Origin: DASYAE01 sp036501535 | GTDB taxonomy: Bacteria > Actinomycetota > Actinomycetes > Streptomycetales > Catenulisporaceae | Length of the DNA stretch: 59,669 bases | Assembly (NCBI GenBank): GCA_036501535.1 | Contig: DASYAE010000240.1 | Location: 1 to 59,669 of the forward strand | Reading direction: 5' to 3' | In this document: positions 1-15,846 of the stretch, piece by piece | Layout: each line of letters opens with the position of its first letter | Position numbering within the stretch: position 1 is the stretch's first letter | Translations under genes and position numbers: made by a program | Notes under the pieces: model-generated | Databases searched by the model: none | The model's input: only the letters and a program-made list of their open reading frames with translations | What the model was told of the DNA's origin: nothing

Positions 1-57
1 CGGCCTCCTCGCGGAGACCGGGGGCGCCGGCTGCGGACTGAGGCCGCGTCAGCCGTA

Positions 58-3930
<3,873 letters not shown>

Positions 3931-4019
3931 GTATGTCAATCCTTATGGTTCGTCCCGCGGCGGGGGGAAGGTCCCGCGGTCGCGGAAGCAATGAATCCAT
4001 TCTCGGGAGGTGGGCCGGG

Positions 4020-4044
4020 CCCGCCCCGGACGCGCCGGGGCGGG
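4020..4044 (-). terminator. hairpin in the rpoB–rpoC gap
   Basis: A 10-bp GC stem with a 5-base loop lies in the 126-base gap between rpoB and rpoC. There is no T-run after it on the minus strand, so it is more likely an mRNA processing or stability element than a full stop to transcription. Confidence 0.3.
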
Positions 4045-4056
4045 ACCAGCCTGGCC

Positions 4057-7581
<3,525 letters not shown>

Positions 7582-8501
7582 GGTGACGGGGTCCTTCCGA
7601 GGGCTCGGACTCACTGCGCGCCGCCGGGTCTGACCCCCGCCCCCCGCCGAGCCCGCCGCCGCCCCGGAACTGGGGAGACGTCAGGTCACACCGGTCGGGG
7701 GAGACACCTGAGACGAGGTGACCGGCCGGTTGCGGGGCGTGCAGAGGGAATAGAAGGCAGCGCAAACGAGCAGTGTAGCCGAATGGCCAACTGCTGTCCA
7801 GTCCGATGTTCAGGCCGCCGCCGCGGCCGCGTGAACGGCCCCGCACCAGCGGTCTTGACCGACGGTCGTCAACGCTCCGGAGCGCGGCCGCACGCGCTCC
7901 ATGAAGCGGTCGCACCGCCTCCGTACCACCGACACCGCACCCTCGGCACCGCGCCGTCTCCGCACCGTGCCGACACTGCCGTCGGCGCTGCCGCCGACTC
8001 GGGTCAGAGGCTGCGTGGCGGTGCCCTCGGAACGCCGCGCCCGGAAACCGCCCGGGGAGCGCCGCGCCGCCACGCTGAGGAGAAACCTACTCCTCACCGC
8101 CGACAGTTGCCGAGAAGCGAGGGAACGGGATCGACGGCAACGTCGTCTTCACTACCCGCCCGGCGGTCGCGCAACCGCCCGGGACCGGTCCGGTTCCGCC
8201 GCGCGGTTCCCTCGACTTTGCGCTGCCTTTACGGGTCGCCACGGTTCAACCAGACGACCGAAGAATTGCGCGCCCGGCGCCGTTCGTCAAGAGCCGCGGA
8301 CCACTCGGGGTGTCCCGCCGCCGGTCAGCGCCCGACCTGCAAGATCCATGGCGAGACAGGCCTTTAGCATACCCACTCTGCCGGGTGAACAATCGCGTCC
8401 ATTCGGCTGTACAGAATGATTCGCGCATGGATAACCCGAGATTGACGATCCGAAATCCCCGGTGTGACTAGCCCGGACCGGTGTCAGAGGCGCGCAACAC
8501 G
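7582..8501 (-). promoter_or_regulatory. rplL–rpoB intergenic region
   Basis: About 980 bases separate rplL from rpoB. The part next to rpoB is a roughly 185-base leader behind the promoter near 7772–7800. The rest (about 7830–8480) has no credible gene. The open frames on either strand are Arg/Pro-rich, lack ribosome binding sites and show no family features. Confidence 0.5.
7772..7800 (-). promoter_or_regulatory. rpoB promoter, housekeeping type
   Basis: On the minus strand TGGACA and TACACT are separated by 17 bases, each one or two mismatches from the sigma-70 consensus (TTGACA, TATAAT). Transcription would start near 7765 and give a leader of about 185 bases before the rpoB TTG. Coordinates may be off by a base or two. 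Confidence 0.55.
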
Positions 8502-8542
8502 CGGCAGGGGGCGCGCCCGTAATCCGGACGCGCCCCCTGCCG
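8502..8542 (-). terminator. rplL downstream terminator/attenuator
   Basis: A perfect 14-bp GC-rich stem (8502–8515 with 8529–8542) with a 13-base loop sits 22 bases after the rplL stop. There is no U-tract, as is common for actinobacterial terminators. It probably limits read-through from rplJL into rpoBC, a known control point in this operon. Confidence 0.7.
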
Positions 8543-8564
8543 GGTTTGCTTAAGACTTGACGAA

Positions 8565-8951
8565 CTACTTGACGGTGACGCCGGCGCCGACGTCCTTCAG
8601 CGCGGCGGCCGCCTTGTCCGCGGCCTCCTTGTTGACCTTCTCCAGCAGCGCCTTGGGCGCGCCGTCGACCAGGTCCTTGGCCTCCTTCAGACCCAGCGAG
8701 GTCAGCTCCCGGACCACCTTGATGACCTGGATCTTCTTCTCGCCGGCAGACTCGAGGATGACGTCGAACTCGTCCTTCTCCTCGACCGGGGCGGCGTCGA
8801 CCGGGCCGGCCGGGCCGGCGGCCATGACCGCGGCCGGGGCGGCAGCCTTGACGTCGAAGGTGTCCTCGAACAGCTTCACGAACTCGGAGAGCTCGATCAG
8901 CGTCATCGCCTTGAAGGACTCGAGGAGCTCCTCATTGCTCAGCTTCGCCAT
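8565..8951 (-). CDS. rplL: 50S ribosomal protein L7/L12
   Basis: Stalk protein of the large subunit, which recruits translational GTPases as dimers bound to L10. The 128-residue protein has the N-terminal dimerisation helices (MAKLSNEELLESFKAMTLIE), an Ala/Gly/Pro hinge around residues 38–55, and the conserved C-terminal domain with VIKVVRELTSLGLKEAKDLV. GGAAAGGA precedes the ATG. It lies 69 bases after rplJ in the same transcript. Confidence 0.97.
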   Translation of the reverse strand: MAKLSNEELLESFKAMTLIELSEFVKLFEDTFDVKAAAPAAVMAAGPAGPVDAAPVEEKDEFDVILESAGEKKIQVIKVVRELTSLGLKEAKDLVDGAPKALLEKVNKEAADKAAAALKDVGAGVTVK

Positions 8952-9020
8952 GGTGGCGGTTCCTTTCCGATGAAGAATTGCGTGCGGGGCGGATCTGCTG
9001 CGCCGAACCGGTCGGCGCGG

Positions 9021-9587
9021 TCACTCGTCGGCGTCGGTCGGAACGCTGTCTGCGGGCGCGGCGGACGCGCCGTCCTCCTCGACCTTGGCGCGCAGGGCGT
9101 CCGCAGTGCGGACGAGCTGCGTGAGCGGCGCCTGGAAGAGCGCCGCGGCGTTGGCCAGCGTCGCCTTCATCGCGCCGGCCGCCTTGGCCAGCAGGACCTC
9201 GCGCGACTCCAGGTCGGCGAGCTTGGTGACCTCGGCGGCGGACAGCGACTTGCCGTCCATCACCCCGCCCTTGATCACCAGCAGGGGGTTCGTCTTCGCG
9301 AAGTCACGCAGGCCCTTGGCGGCCTCCACCGCGTCGCCCCTGACGAAGGCGACCGCGGACGGCCCGGCGAGCAGCTCGTCGAGCCCGGTGATTCCGGCCT
9401 CGGCGGCGGCCCGCTTGGTCAGGGTGTTCTTCACGACGGCGTACTGCGTGTCCGCGCCCAGGGAACGGCGCAGCTCCTTGAGCTGCTTCACGGTGAGCCC
9501 GCGATACTCGGTCAGCAGCGCCGCGCTGGAGCCGCGGAACTGTTCCGTGATCTCCTCGACGGCGGCCTGACGCTCGGCTTTCGCCAT
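9021..9587 (-). CDS. rplJ: 50S ribosomal protein L10
   Basis: L10 anchors the L7/L12 stalk to 23S rRNA and is normally the autoregulator of its own operon. From the ATG at 9587 (GGAAGGAGG just upstream) the protein is 188 residues. It has the N-terminal RNA-binding domain (TEYRGLTVKQLKELR, VVKNTLTKRA) and the C-terminal helix that carries L12 dimers. The tail is acidic (VEEDGASAAPADS). Longer upstream frames would translate the regulatory leader and are rejected. It is followed by rplL. Confidence 0.96.
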   Translation of the reverse strand: MAKAERQAAVEEITEQFRGSSAALLTEYRGLTVKQLKELRRSLGADTQYAVVKNTLTKRAAAEAGITGLDELLAGPSAVAFVRGDAVEAAKGLRDFAKTNPLLVIKGGVMDGKSLSAAEVTKLADLESREVLLAKAAGAMKATLANAAALFQAPLTQLVRTADALRAKVEEDGASAAPADSVPTDADE

Positions 9588-9643
9588 GGCCCTCCTTCCG
9601 GGACGGTCGGATTCGACCGCCGGGCCGCGGTCCGCCGCGCACG

Positions 9644-9683
9644 GTGCACATGGACACAGTGCACATAGACAGTGCACATAGAT
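9644..9683 (-). repeat. three GTGCACAT repeats in the rplJ leader
   Basis: GTGCACAT occurs at 9644, 9659 and 9672, 15 and 13 bases apart, between the leader hairpin and the rplJ start. On the transcript this reads ATGTGCAC three times. The role is unknown. Confidence 0.7.
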
Positions 9684-9699
9684 GCAGCGCGAGCAGAAC

Positions 9700-9865
9700 G
9701 CGAAAAGCCCCGGCGCAAGCGCACGGGGCAACGAACCGCACATCCGCAGCACGAGCCGCGGCGTCCGGGACACACTCCACACACCTGCGCAGGCCGCCTG
9801 CGGGCTGACGGGAGGTCAGCGGGCAGGACCTTCGGCTCCGGCTCGTCCGTGGTGCTGTGCCCTTG
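9700..9865 (-). promoter_or_regulatory. probable L10 autoregulatory leader
   Basis: The untranslated region upstream of rplJ contains several GC-rich pairings. On the minus strand it contains CCTGCGCAGGTG, which I recall from actinobacterial L10 leaders, and it ends in a terminator-like hairpin. In this family L10 or the L10–L12 complex binds the leader and promotes termination. The assignment rests on position and partial motif memory; no covariance model was run. Confidence 0.45.
9703..9729 (-). terminator. leader attenuator upstream of rplJ
   Basis: On the minus strand GCCCCG and CGGGGC form a hairpin whose extra inner GC pairs nearly close the loop. It is followed directly by TTTT. It lies about 115 bases before the rplJ start, as expected for an L10-controlled attenuator. 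Confidence 0.55.
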
Positions 9866-9985
9866 GCACCGGGTGAAGCAGAGGCCTCACGCAGTGGTCC
9901 GGGACGGCGCCGCGGCCGACCGGGAGCGACCGGCGGTCATCGGTTTCAGCTCAGGGTACGCGAGCCCTGGTCCGCGCTCCAAATC

Positions 9986-10017
9986 GGGCCCGGGGCAGTG
10001 CACTTCGGGCCGGGCCC
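9986..10017 (-). terminator. terminator after the lipoprotein gene
   Basis: Eight-base perfect arms (9986–9993 and 10010–10017), all G and C, lie 7 bases beyond the lipoprotein stop. There is no T-run. It separates that gene from the rplJ leader. Confidence 0.4.
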
Positions 10018-10023
10018 AGCCGG

Positions 10024-10908
10024 TCACGGAATGCTGACCGGCGAGGGCGACGCGGTGGAGAGCAGCTGGTCGATGCCGGTGACCTCGCCGTCCGGCGGCG
10101 CGCTCACGCCGGCCGCGGTGCCCCAGTGCGTGTAGTCGAGCTGCATGAAGATGTCGCCCTGGATGCTCGCTATCCCCAGCTCGCTGCGCACCGGCAGGCC
10201 GTCCGGACCGACCCACACGTCCACCGTGGCGCCGGTCATGCCCTCGTCCTGGGCCAGGTTCTGCAGCAGATCGATCTCGCTGCCCGTCAGATATTTGAGC
10301 GCCTCGGCGCCGCCGAGGTCGGAGTCCTGGATGATCTTGCCGCGGTAATGCGCGGCCCGGACCCCGTCCACCGTCTCGGTGCCGGTCCTGGCCAGGTCCC
10401 CGGAGGCGAGCAGCTCGTCGAACTCGGTGCGCGGATCGGCGTTCTGCGCGACGGACAGCAGCGCGCCGAAGATGCCGTCGGCCGGTCCGGTCGGGTTCGC
10501 GCCGGCCGAGGACAGGTCGAGCCGGCCCCACGGCCTGCCGTTCAGCTCGTCGGCCAGCTGCGGCAGGTTCAGGTACAGCGTCCGGCCGATCAGCACGGCG
10601 CCGACCGAGGCGCCCTCGACCGTCTGCGTGACCGAGACCGCGTCGTTCGAGCCGAACTGCGCCTGCCCGGCGACGGTGCCGCTGCCCGCCGGGCTGGAGA
10701 GCGTGCCGGAGAAGTCCACGGTCCGGTCGTTCGCCGAGTCGGCCAGCGCCGCCTGCACCTCGCCGACGGGGGTGCTCGGCAGGGCGGTGGCGGTCGGCGA
10801 GGACGCGGCGCCGCCGGTGCACCCCGCGGTCAGGGACACGGCGGCGGCGCCGGCGAGGACGGCGGCGGCCAGCCTCCTGGTCATCCTCAGCTGCGCTGTG
10901 CTTTCCAA
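10024..10908 (-). CDS. secreted lipoprotein of the rplA–rplJ gap
   Basis: A predicted lipoprotein of 294 residues. Basic residues, a hydrophobic stretch and a lipobox (LTAGC, lipidated Cys30) mark export and anchoring on the outer face of the membrane. The mature part resembles the LppX/LolA-like fold used in actinobacteria for carrying hydrophobic ligands: it has repeated beta-rich segments and a conserved-looking GRLDLSS region. That is inference from pattern only. A lipoprotein gene at this place between rplA and rplJ is also known in Streptomyces. TTG at 10908 has AGGGGA 8 bases upstream; the in-frame ATG at 10884 is the alternative. Confidence 0.75.
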   Translation of the reverse strand: MESTAQLRMTRRLAAAVLAGAAAVSLTAGCTGGAASSPTATALPSTPVGEVQAALADSANDRTVDFSGTLSSPAGSGTVAGQAQFGSNDAVSVTQTVEGASVGAVLIGRTLYLNLPQLADELNGRPWGRLDLSSAGANPTGPADGIFGALLSVAQNADPRTEFDELLASGDLARTGTETVDGVRAAHYRGKIIQDSDLGGAEALKYLTGSEIDLLQNLAQDEGMTGATVDVWVGPDGLPVRSELGIASIQGDIFMQLDYTHWGTAAGVSAPPDGEVTGIDQLLSTASPSPVSIP

Positions 10909-11090
10909 TTCGGCTTTCCCCTGTTTTTTCTTAGCTACAACAGCTTCCTGAACCGCGTGCGGAGCCGGTCCAACGCTACGGCACGGCGGCGGTGTGAACG
11001 CGTCGGCCCCGGCGCGGTTCCAGGGAACCGGGCCGGGGCCGGGCGAAGCGTGGTGTGTACGTGTGTGCGGACGTTGCGCGGCTGTCGGCC

Positions 11091-11804
11091 CTACGCCTCG
11101 GCGTCGGCCAGCAGGCCGCGGGTGCGGTTCGGGTCGACCTGGATGCCGGGGCCCATGGTCGTGGTGAAGGTGATCTTCTTCAGGTACCGGCCCTTGGCCG
11201 CGGCCGGCTTGATCCGCAGCACCTCGTCGAGCACCGCGGCGTAGTTCTCCACCAGCTGCTCGTCGGTGAACGAGGCCTTGCCGATGATCAGGTGCAGGTT
11301 CGCGTGCCGGTCCACCCGGAACTCGATCTTGCCGCCCTTGATCTCGGTCACCGCCTTGGTCACGTCCGGGGTGACCGTGCCGGTCTTCGGGTTCGGCATC
11401 AGGCCGCGCGGGCCGAGCACCCGGCCGAGCCGGCCGACCTTGCCCATCATGTCCGGCGTGGCCACCACCGCGTCGAAGTCCAGGAAGCCCTTTGACACCT
11501 GGTCGATCAGCTCGTCGGCGCCGACGTGGTCGGCGCCGGCGGCGCGGGCGGCCTCGGCACGGTCACCGGTGGCGAAGACCAGGACCCGGGCGGTCTTACC
11601 GGTGCCGTGCGGAAGGATGACGGTGGAGCGGACCATCTGGTCCGCTTTGCGGGGGTCGACGCCGAGCCGCAGCGCGACCTCGACGGTCGGGTCGAACTTG
11701 ACCCGGCTGGTGGACTTGGCCAGCCGCACCGCGTCGAGCGGGCTGTAGACCTCGTCGTGGTCGATCTGTGCGGCGGCTGCTCTGTAGCCCTTGCTGCGCT
11801 TCAT
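11091..11804 (-). CDS. rplA: 50S ribosomal protein L1
   Basis: L1 forms the mobile L1 stalk next to the ribosomal E site. The 237-residue protein has the characteristic LPHGTGKTARVLVFA, GPRGLMPNPKTGTVTPD and family C-terminal TMGPGIQVDP segments. GGGAG precedes the ATG. It follows rplK by 105 bases in the rplKA unit, which L1 usually represses in other bacteria. No L1 target structure was identified here. Confidence 0.97.
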   Translation of the reverse strand: MKRSKGYRAAAAQIDHDEVYSPLDAVRLAKSTSRVKFDPTVEVALRLGVDPRKADQMVRSTVILPHGTGKTARVLVFATGDRAEAARAAGADHVGADELIDQVSKGFLDFDAVVATPDMMGKVGRLGRVLGPRGLMPNPKTGTVTPDVTKAVTEIKGGKIEFRVDRHANLHLIIGKASFTDEQLVENYAAVLDEVLRIKPAAAKGRYLKKITFTTTMGPGIQVDPNRTRGLLADAEA

Positions 11805-11909
11805 GGTTCTTACTCCCGTGGGAATGATGCTTGTTCGGGGTCGTGGTCGCTGCGGGCCGCGCGAGGCCCTACCACGTGGTGCTCGGGACGAGCGGCGCTC
11901 GGGGCCCGG

Positions 11910-12341
11910 TCAGCCCTGGACGGTGACGCCCATCGAGCGGGCGGTGCCGGCGATGATCTTGGCCGCGGCGTCGATGTCGTTCGCGTTCAGGTCCTCCATC
12001 TTGGCCTCCGCGATCTCCCGGACCTGGGCCTGCGTCAGCGTGCCGACCTTGTCCTTGTTCGGCACCGCGCTGCCCTTGTCCAGGCCCGCGGCCCGCAGGA
12101 TGAGCCGGGCGGCCGGCGGGGTCTTGGTGATGAAGGTGAAGGAGCGGTCCTCGAAGACCGAGATCTCCACCGGGACGATCTGTCCGCGCTGCTGCTCGGT
12201 CTTGGCGTTGTACTGCTTGCAGAACTCCATGATGTTCACGCCGTGCTGGCCGAGGGCCGGGCCGATCGGCGGGGCCGGATTCGCCATTCCGGCCTTGATC
12301 TGCAGCTTGATGATCGCTGCGAGCTTCTTCTTGGGAGGCAT
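11910..12341 (-). CDS. rplK: 50S ribosomal protein L11
   Basis: L11 binds the GTPase-associated region of 23S rRNA and is the target site of thiopeptides. Length is 143 residues. The N-terminal domain carries IKLQIKAGMANPAPPIGPAL with the proline-rich helix that faces elongation factors. The C-terminal RNA-binding domain ends GTARSMGVTVQG. It is first in the rplKA pair, with a hairpin between it and nusG. Confidence 0.97.
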   Translation of the reverse strand: MPPKKKLAAIIKLQIKAGMANPAPPIGPALGQHGVNIMEFCKQYNAKTEQQRGQIVPVEISVFEDRSFTFITKTPPAARLILRAAGLDKGSAVPNKDKVGTLTQAQVREIAEAKMEDLNANDIDAAAKIIAGTARSMGVTVQG

Positions 12342-12472
12342 GCTCCAGGGTCCTTTAGCTTGGCTGGGGATTGCTGCGTCGCGCGCGCGACCGCCGGGCC
12401 GCCTCGCCAGGCGGCGGACCCGTCAACGGGACCAGCGGTGTCAAGGCACGGCGCTCCAGGCTACCCGAACGG

Positions 12473-12503
12473 CCCCGCCCCGGCCAAAACGGCCGGGGCG
12501 GGG
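12473..12503 (-). terminator. hairpin between nusG and rplK
   Basis: A perfect 13-bp GC stem with the loop AAAAC lies about 40 bases after the nusG stop. No T-run follows. It likely ends or attenuates the secE–nusG message before rplK. Confidence 0.65.
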
Positions 12504-12542
12504 GCTGGGACGCCAGCGGCGGGCGCCGGGCCCGCGACGCTC

Positions 12543-13325
12543 TCAGTTCTTCTGGATCTGCCCGAAGGACAGCTCGACCGGCGTCTCCCGGCCGAAGATC
12601 TCCACCAGGCCTTTGACCTTCTGCGACTCGGCGTTGATCTCGTTGATGGTGGCCTGCAGGGTGGCGAACGGGCCGTCGATCACGGTCACCGAGTCGCCGA
12701 CCTCGAAGTCGAGCACCTTGACCTCGATCGGCGCCTTGGGCGCGCCGTCCGGCTGCGGCTGCTCCTCCATCAGGATCTTGACGACCTCGTCGGTGGTCAG
12801 CGGGAACGGCTCGTGCGCGTTGCCGACGAAGCCGGTCACCCCGGGGGTGTTGCGCACCGCGCCCCAGGAGTCCGGGGTCAGGTCCATCCGGACCAGCACG
12901 TAGCCGGGGAACTTGTTGCGCTTGACCTTCTTGCGCTGGCCGTTCTTGACCTCGACGGCCTCCTCCATCGGCACCTCGATCTGGAAGATGAAGTCCTCCA
13001 TGTTGAGGGACTGGATCCGGGTCTCCAGGTTCTGCTTCACCCGGTTCTCGTAACCGGCGTAGGAGTGCACCACGTACCAGTCGCCGGGCGCGCGGCGCAG
13101 CGCCTCGCGGAACTCCTGCGCGCTCGCCGGCACCGGCGGCTCCTCGGCCGCCTCGGCCTGCCCGGCCTCGGCCCACTCGCCGTCCGGCTCGTCCGACCCG
13201 TCGTCCTGCGGCTCGGCCCGCTCCGCCTCGGCCGGCTCCTGCGCCGGCGTCGCGTCCCAGCTCCCGGGCTCCGCGTCCGCCGGGCCGTCGGCTCCCGCCG
13301 ACTCGGGTTCTGTCATGTCGGACAC
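12543..13325 (-). CDS. nusG: transcription termination/antitermination factor NusG
   Basis: NusG rides on RNA polymerase and couples it to Rho or the ribosome. From the GTG at 13325 (GAAGAGG 5 bases upstream) it has 260 residues. The first 80 or so are an acidic Glu/Ala-rich extension typical of actinobacteria. The NGN domain then begins at WYVVHSYAGYENRVKQNLE, and the C-terminal KOW domain contains VGDSVTVIDGPFATLQATIN. A GTG at 13352 is possible but poorly spaced. It lies between secE and rplK. Confidence 0.95.
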   Translation of the reverse strand: MSDMTEPESAGADGPADAEPGSWDATPAQEPAEAERAEPQDDGSDEPDGEWAEAGQAEAAEEPPVPASAQEFREALRRAPGDWYVVHSYAGYENRVKQNLETRIQSLNMEDFIFQIEVPMEEAVEVKNGQRKKVKRNKFPGYVLVRMDLTPDSWGAVRNTPGVTGFVGNAHEPFPLTTDEVVKILMEEQPQPDGAPKAPIEVKVLDFEVGDSVTVIDGPFATLQATINEINAESQKVKGLVEIFGRETPVELSFGQIQKN

Positions 13326-13505
13326 TGAGGCCTCTTCTTCCTTCGCGTTCACGGCTTCGTCACGGCGGGGCCGCGGTCCGCGCGGCGGCCCGGCCCGGCT
13401 CGTGCCAGTGCCCCCAGACTAGCCGGAGAACGCGGCACGAACGGCACGCGAAGGCTGTCCGAGACCCGGACGGCGCCGCCGCGGCGGCGCCGGACCGCGC
13501 CCGGA

Positions 13506-14045
13506 TCAGCCGAAGATGGCCTGTACCGCCCGCTCGACCCCGAAGTCGACCAGGGCCACGAAGCCGATGATTGCCAGCACGAAGACGATGACGACCGAGG
13601 TGTAGGTCATCAGCTCGGACCGGGTGGGCCAGACCACCTTGCGCATCTCTGCGACGATCTGGCGGTAGTACAGGCCGGGCGAGGTGCGCTTGCGGCGCGG
13701 CTGGGCCTGCTTCTTCGGCGCGCTCTTGGCGGACGACTTGCCCGCGGCGCGCTTGCCGGCCGGGGCCTTGCGCCGCTCGCCCCGCTTTGGCTTGGCCTTC
13801 GTCTTGGCCTTGGCGCCCTTGGCCGCGCCGTCCGAGCCTCCGTCGGAACCGCCGGCGTCGTCGTCATCGTCGATGTCGCCGTAGTCCTCGAACTGCTCGG
13901 TGTCGTCGGCCAGGCCCGTGTCGGTCTCCTCGTCGGAGTCGACGTCGCCGTAGTCCTCGAAATCCTCCTCGGCGGCCGTCCGCTCGTCCGCGTCCTGCGG
14001 GGAGGACCCTCCCAGGCCCTCGGCGTCGCTGCGCGTCTGGCTCAC
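13506..14045 (-). CDS. secE: preprotein translocase subunit SecE, long acidic form
   Basis: Essential membrane subunit of the SecYEG channel. The family core is at the C-terminus: YYRQIVAEMRKVVWPTRSEL followed by one membrane helix (VVIVFVLAIIGFVALVDFG). At 179 residues it is about twice the usual length. Residues 25–75 are strongly acidic and contain two copies of FEDYGD, followed by a Lys/Arg/Ala-rich stretch (about 75–125). Start GTG at 14045 has GAGG 6 bases upstream. It lies between tRNA-Trp and nusG, the usual actinobacterial order. Confidence 0.93.
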   Translation of the reverse strand: MSQTRSDAEGLGGSSPQDADERTAAEEDFEDYGDVDSDEETDTGLADDTEQFEDYGDIDDDDDAGGSDGGSDGAAKGAKAKTKAKPKRGERRKAPAGKRAAGKSSAKSAPKKQAQPRRKRTSPGLYYRQIVAEMRKVVWPTRSELMTYTSVVIVFVLAIIGFVALVDFGVERAVQAIFG

Positions 14046-14202
14046 CTGCTACCTCACCTGATCTGTCCGAGTGACGCTTTGCACCGCACAGCGTACGACG
14101 CTAGCCGCGCCGGGGCCACCTTCCGTAAGAAAGGCGTCCTCGTGCGCGGCTCTGAGACCGAGTCCGTCTGAAACCCGCCGGTCGGAAATCACGTCGTCGT
14201 TG

Positions 14203-14275
14203 CAGGGCCGGAGGGACTTGAACCCCCAACCCCCGGTTTTGGAGACCGGTGCTCTGCCAGTTGAGCTACGACCCT
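14203..14275 (-). tRNA. trnW: tRNA-Trp (anticodon CCA)
   Basis: Full cloverleaf on the minus strand: acceptor AGGGTCG pairs with CGGCCCT, the anticodon loop is CTCCAAA with anticodon CCA, and the T-arm contains GGTTCAAGTCC. The discriminator is G and CCA is not encoded. It precedes secE, as in Streptomyces. Confidence 0.97.
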
Positions 14276-14538
14276 ATTGATGCGGGTCCCGCAGGACGAC
14301 CAGCGGCAGTCTAGACGGAACGCGGCCCTAGAGTCGAATGAGTAAGGACGCGAGCGCTGCCCTCGGCGCGTTGCGGCGGCGCGTGCGAAATGCGCCCGGC
14401 TGGAGCGCCCAAACCCGGCTGCAACGCTTGCGCGCGGGATGAAACTATGGCGGTGCCGGCCCCGCGGGCCGGCCGACCACAGCGCCGGGAGCGCGCGAGT
14501 CGCGCGACGGCGTAAGACCCAGCCTGGAGCCCGTGCTG

Positions 14539-15768
14539 ATGAATGAGTCCTCCTCGAGCCCTTCCCCCACTGCCCGGATCTCGCACCGGATCGGAGCGAT
14601 CGCCGAGTCGGCGACCCTCGCCGTCGACGCCAAGGCCAAGGCGCTCAAGGCGGCCGGCCGCCCGGTGATCGGCTTCGGCGCGGGCGAGCCGGACTTCCCG
14701 ACGCCGGGCTACATCGTCGAGGCGGCCGCGGCGGCCTGCCGCGAGCCGCGGTACCACCGCTACACCCCGGCGGCCGGGCTGCCGGAGCTGCGGGCGGCTA
14801 TCGCGGCCAAGACCGTACGGGATTCGAAGGTCGTGTTCGAGCCCTCCCAGATCCTGGTCACCAACGGCGGCAAGCAGGCGATCTACAACGCCTTCGCCGC
14901 GCTGCTCGACCCGGGCGACGAAGTCCTCGTGCCGACGCCCTACTGGACCACCTACCCGGAGTCGATCCGGCTGGCCGGCGGCGTGCCGGTGGACGTGCTC
15001 GCGGACGAGAGCACCGGCTACCTCGTCTCGGTCGAGCAGCTTGAGGCGGCCCGCACCCCGCGGACCAAGGTGCTGCTGTTCGTCTCGCCGTCCAACCCGA
15101 CCGGCGCGGTCTACCCGCCGGAACAGGTGGCCGAGATCGGCCGCTGGGCGAACGAGCACGGCCTGTGGGTGCTGACCGACGAGATCTACGAGCACCTGGT
15201 CTACGGCTCGGCCGAGTTCGTCTCGATCCTGGCCGCGGTGCCGGAGCTGGCCGATCGCTGCATCGTGGTCAACGGGGTGGCCAAGACGTACGCGATGACC
15301 GGCTGGCGGGTCGGCTGGCTGGCCGGGCCGGCCGACGTGGTCAAGGCGGCCGCGAACCTGCAGTCGCACGCCACCTCGAACGTCTCGAACGTCGCGCAGG
15401 TCGCGGCGCTGGCCGCGGTCTCGGGCGACCTGACCGCCGTGGCCGAGATGCGGGCCGCGTTCGACCGGCGGCGGCAGACGATCGTGCGGATGCTCAACGA
15501 GATCGAGGGCGTCACGTGCCCCGAGCCGCAGGGCGCCTTCTACGCCTACCCGTCGGTGAAGGGCCTGCTGGGCAAAGAGATCCGCGGCCGCGCGGTGCAC
15601 ACCTCGGCGGAGCTGGCCGCGCTGATCCTGGACGAGGTCGAGGTCGCCGTGGTGCCGGGCGAGGCCTTCGGCCCGTCGGGCTACCTCCGCATGTCGTACG
15701 CGCTCGGCGACGCTGACCTGACGGAGGGCGTGACCCGGATGCAGAAGCTGCTGGCCGAGGCGAAGTAG
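14539..15768 (+). CDS. aspC: aspartate aminotransferase, class I
   Basis: PLP enzyme of fold type I that transfers the amino group of aspartate to 2-oxoglutarate. The 409-residue protein shows the subgroup I-gamma pattern: FGAGEPDFPTP near the N-terminus, VSPSNPTGAVY, the TDEIYEHLVY segment, and the PLP lysine in NGVAKTYAMTGWRVGW. The C-terminal substrate arginine is in GYLRMSYA. I chose the ATG at 14539 because GGAG lies 9 bases upstream; GTG at 14533 would leave 3. It is transcribed away from tRNA-Trp and ends in a strong hairpin. Confidence 0.93.
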   Translation: MNESSSSPSPTARISHRIGAIAESATLAVDAKAKALKAAGRPVIGFGAGEPDFPTPGYIVEAAAAACREPRYHRYTPAAGLPELRAAIAAKTVRDSKVVFEPSQILVTNGGKQAIYNAFAALLDPGDEVLVPTPYWTTYPESIRLAGGVPVDVLADESTGYLVSVEQLEAARTPRTKVLLFVSPSNPTGAVYPPEQVAEIGRWANEHGLWVLTDEIYEHLVYGSAEFVSILAAVPELADRCIVVNGVAKTYAMTGWRVGWLAGPADVVKAAANLQSHATSNVSNVAQVAALAAVSGDLTAVAEMRAAFDRRRQTIVRMLNEIEGVTCPEPQGAFYAYPSVKGLLGKEIRGRAVHTSAELAALILDEVEVAVVPGEAFGPSGYLRMSYALGDADLTEGVTRMQKLLAEAK

Positions 15769-15780
15769 AGGCCAGGTGCG

Positions 15781-15821
15781 CGAGGGCCCCGAAGCCGGCC
15801 GATCCGGCTTCGGGGCCCTCG
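15781..15821. terminator. bidirectional terminator, aspC and oxidoreductase
   Basis: A perfect 18-bp GC-rich inverted repeat with a 5-base loop (CCGAT) lies between the converging aspC and quinone oxidoreductase genes, 12 bases after aspC and 25 bases after the other stop. Confidence 0.85.
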
Positions 15822-15846
15822 GCGTGTCCGGACGGTGCTGCCGCGC

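Noticed and set aside
7783..8419. Two plus-strand frames in the rplL–rpoB gap
   Set aside because: They are Arg/Pro-rich, overlap each other in different frames, lack binding sites and have no recognisable domain. One start codon falls inside the rpoB promoter.
14311..15600. A 429-residue minus-strand frame
   Set aside because: It is antisense to aspC, with Arg/His/Val-rich composition and no motif.
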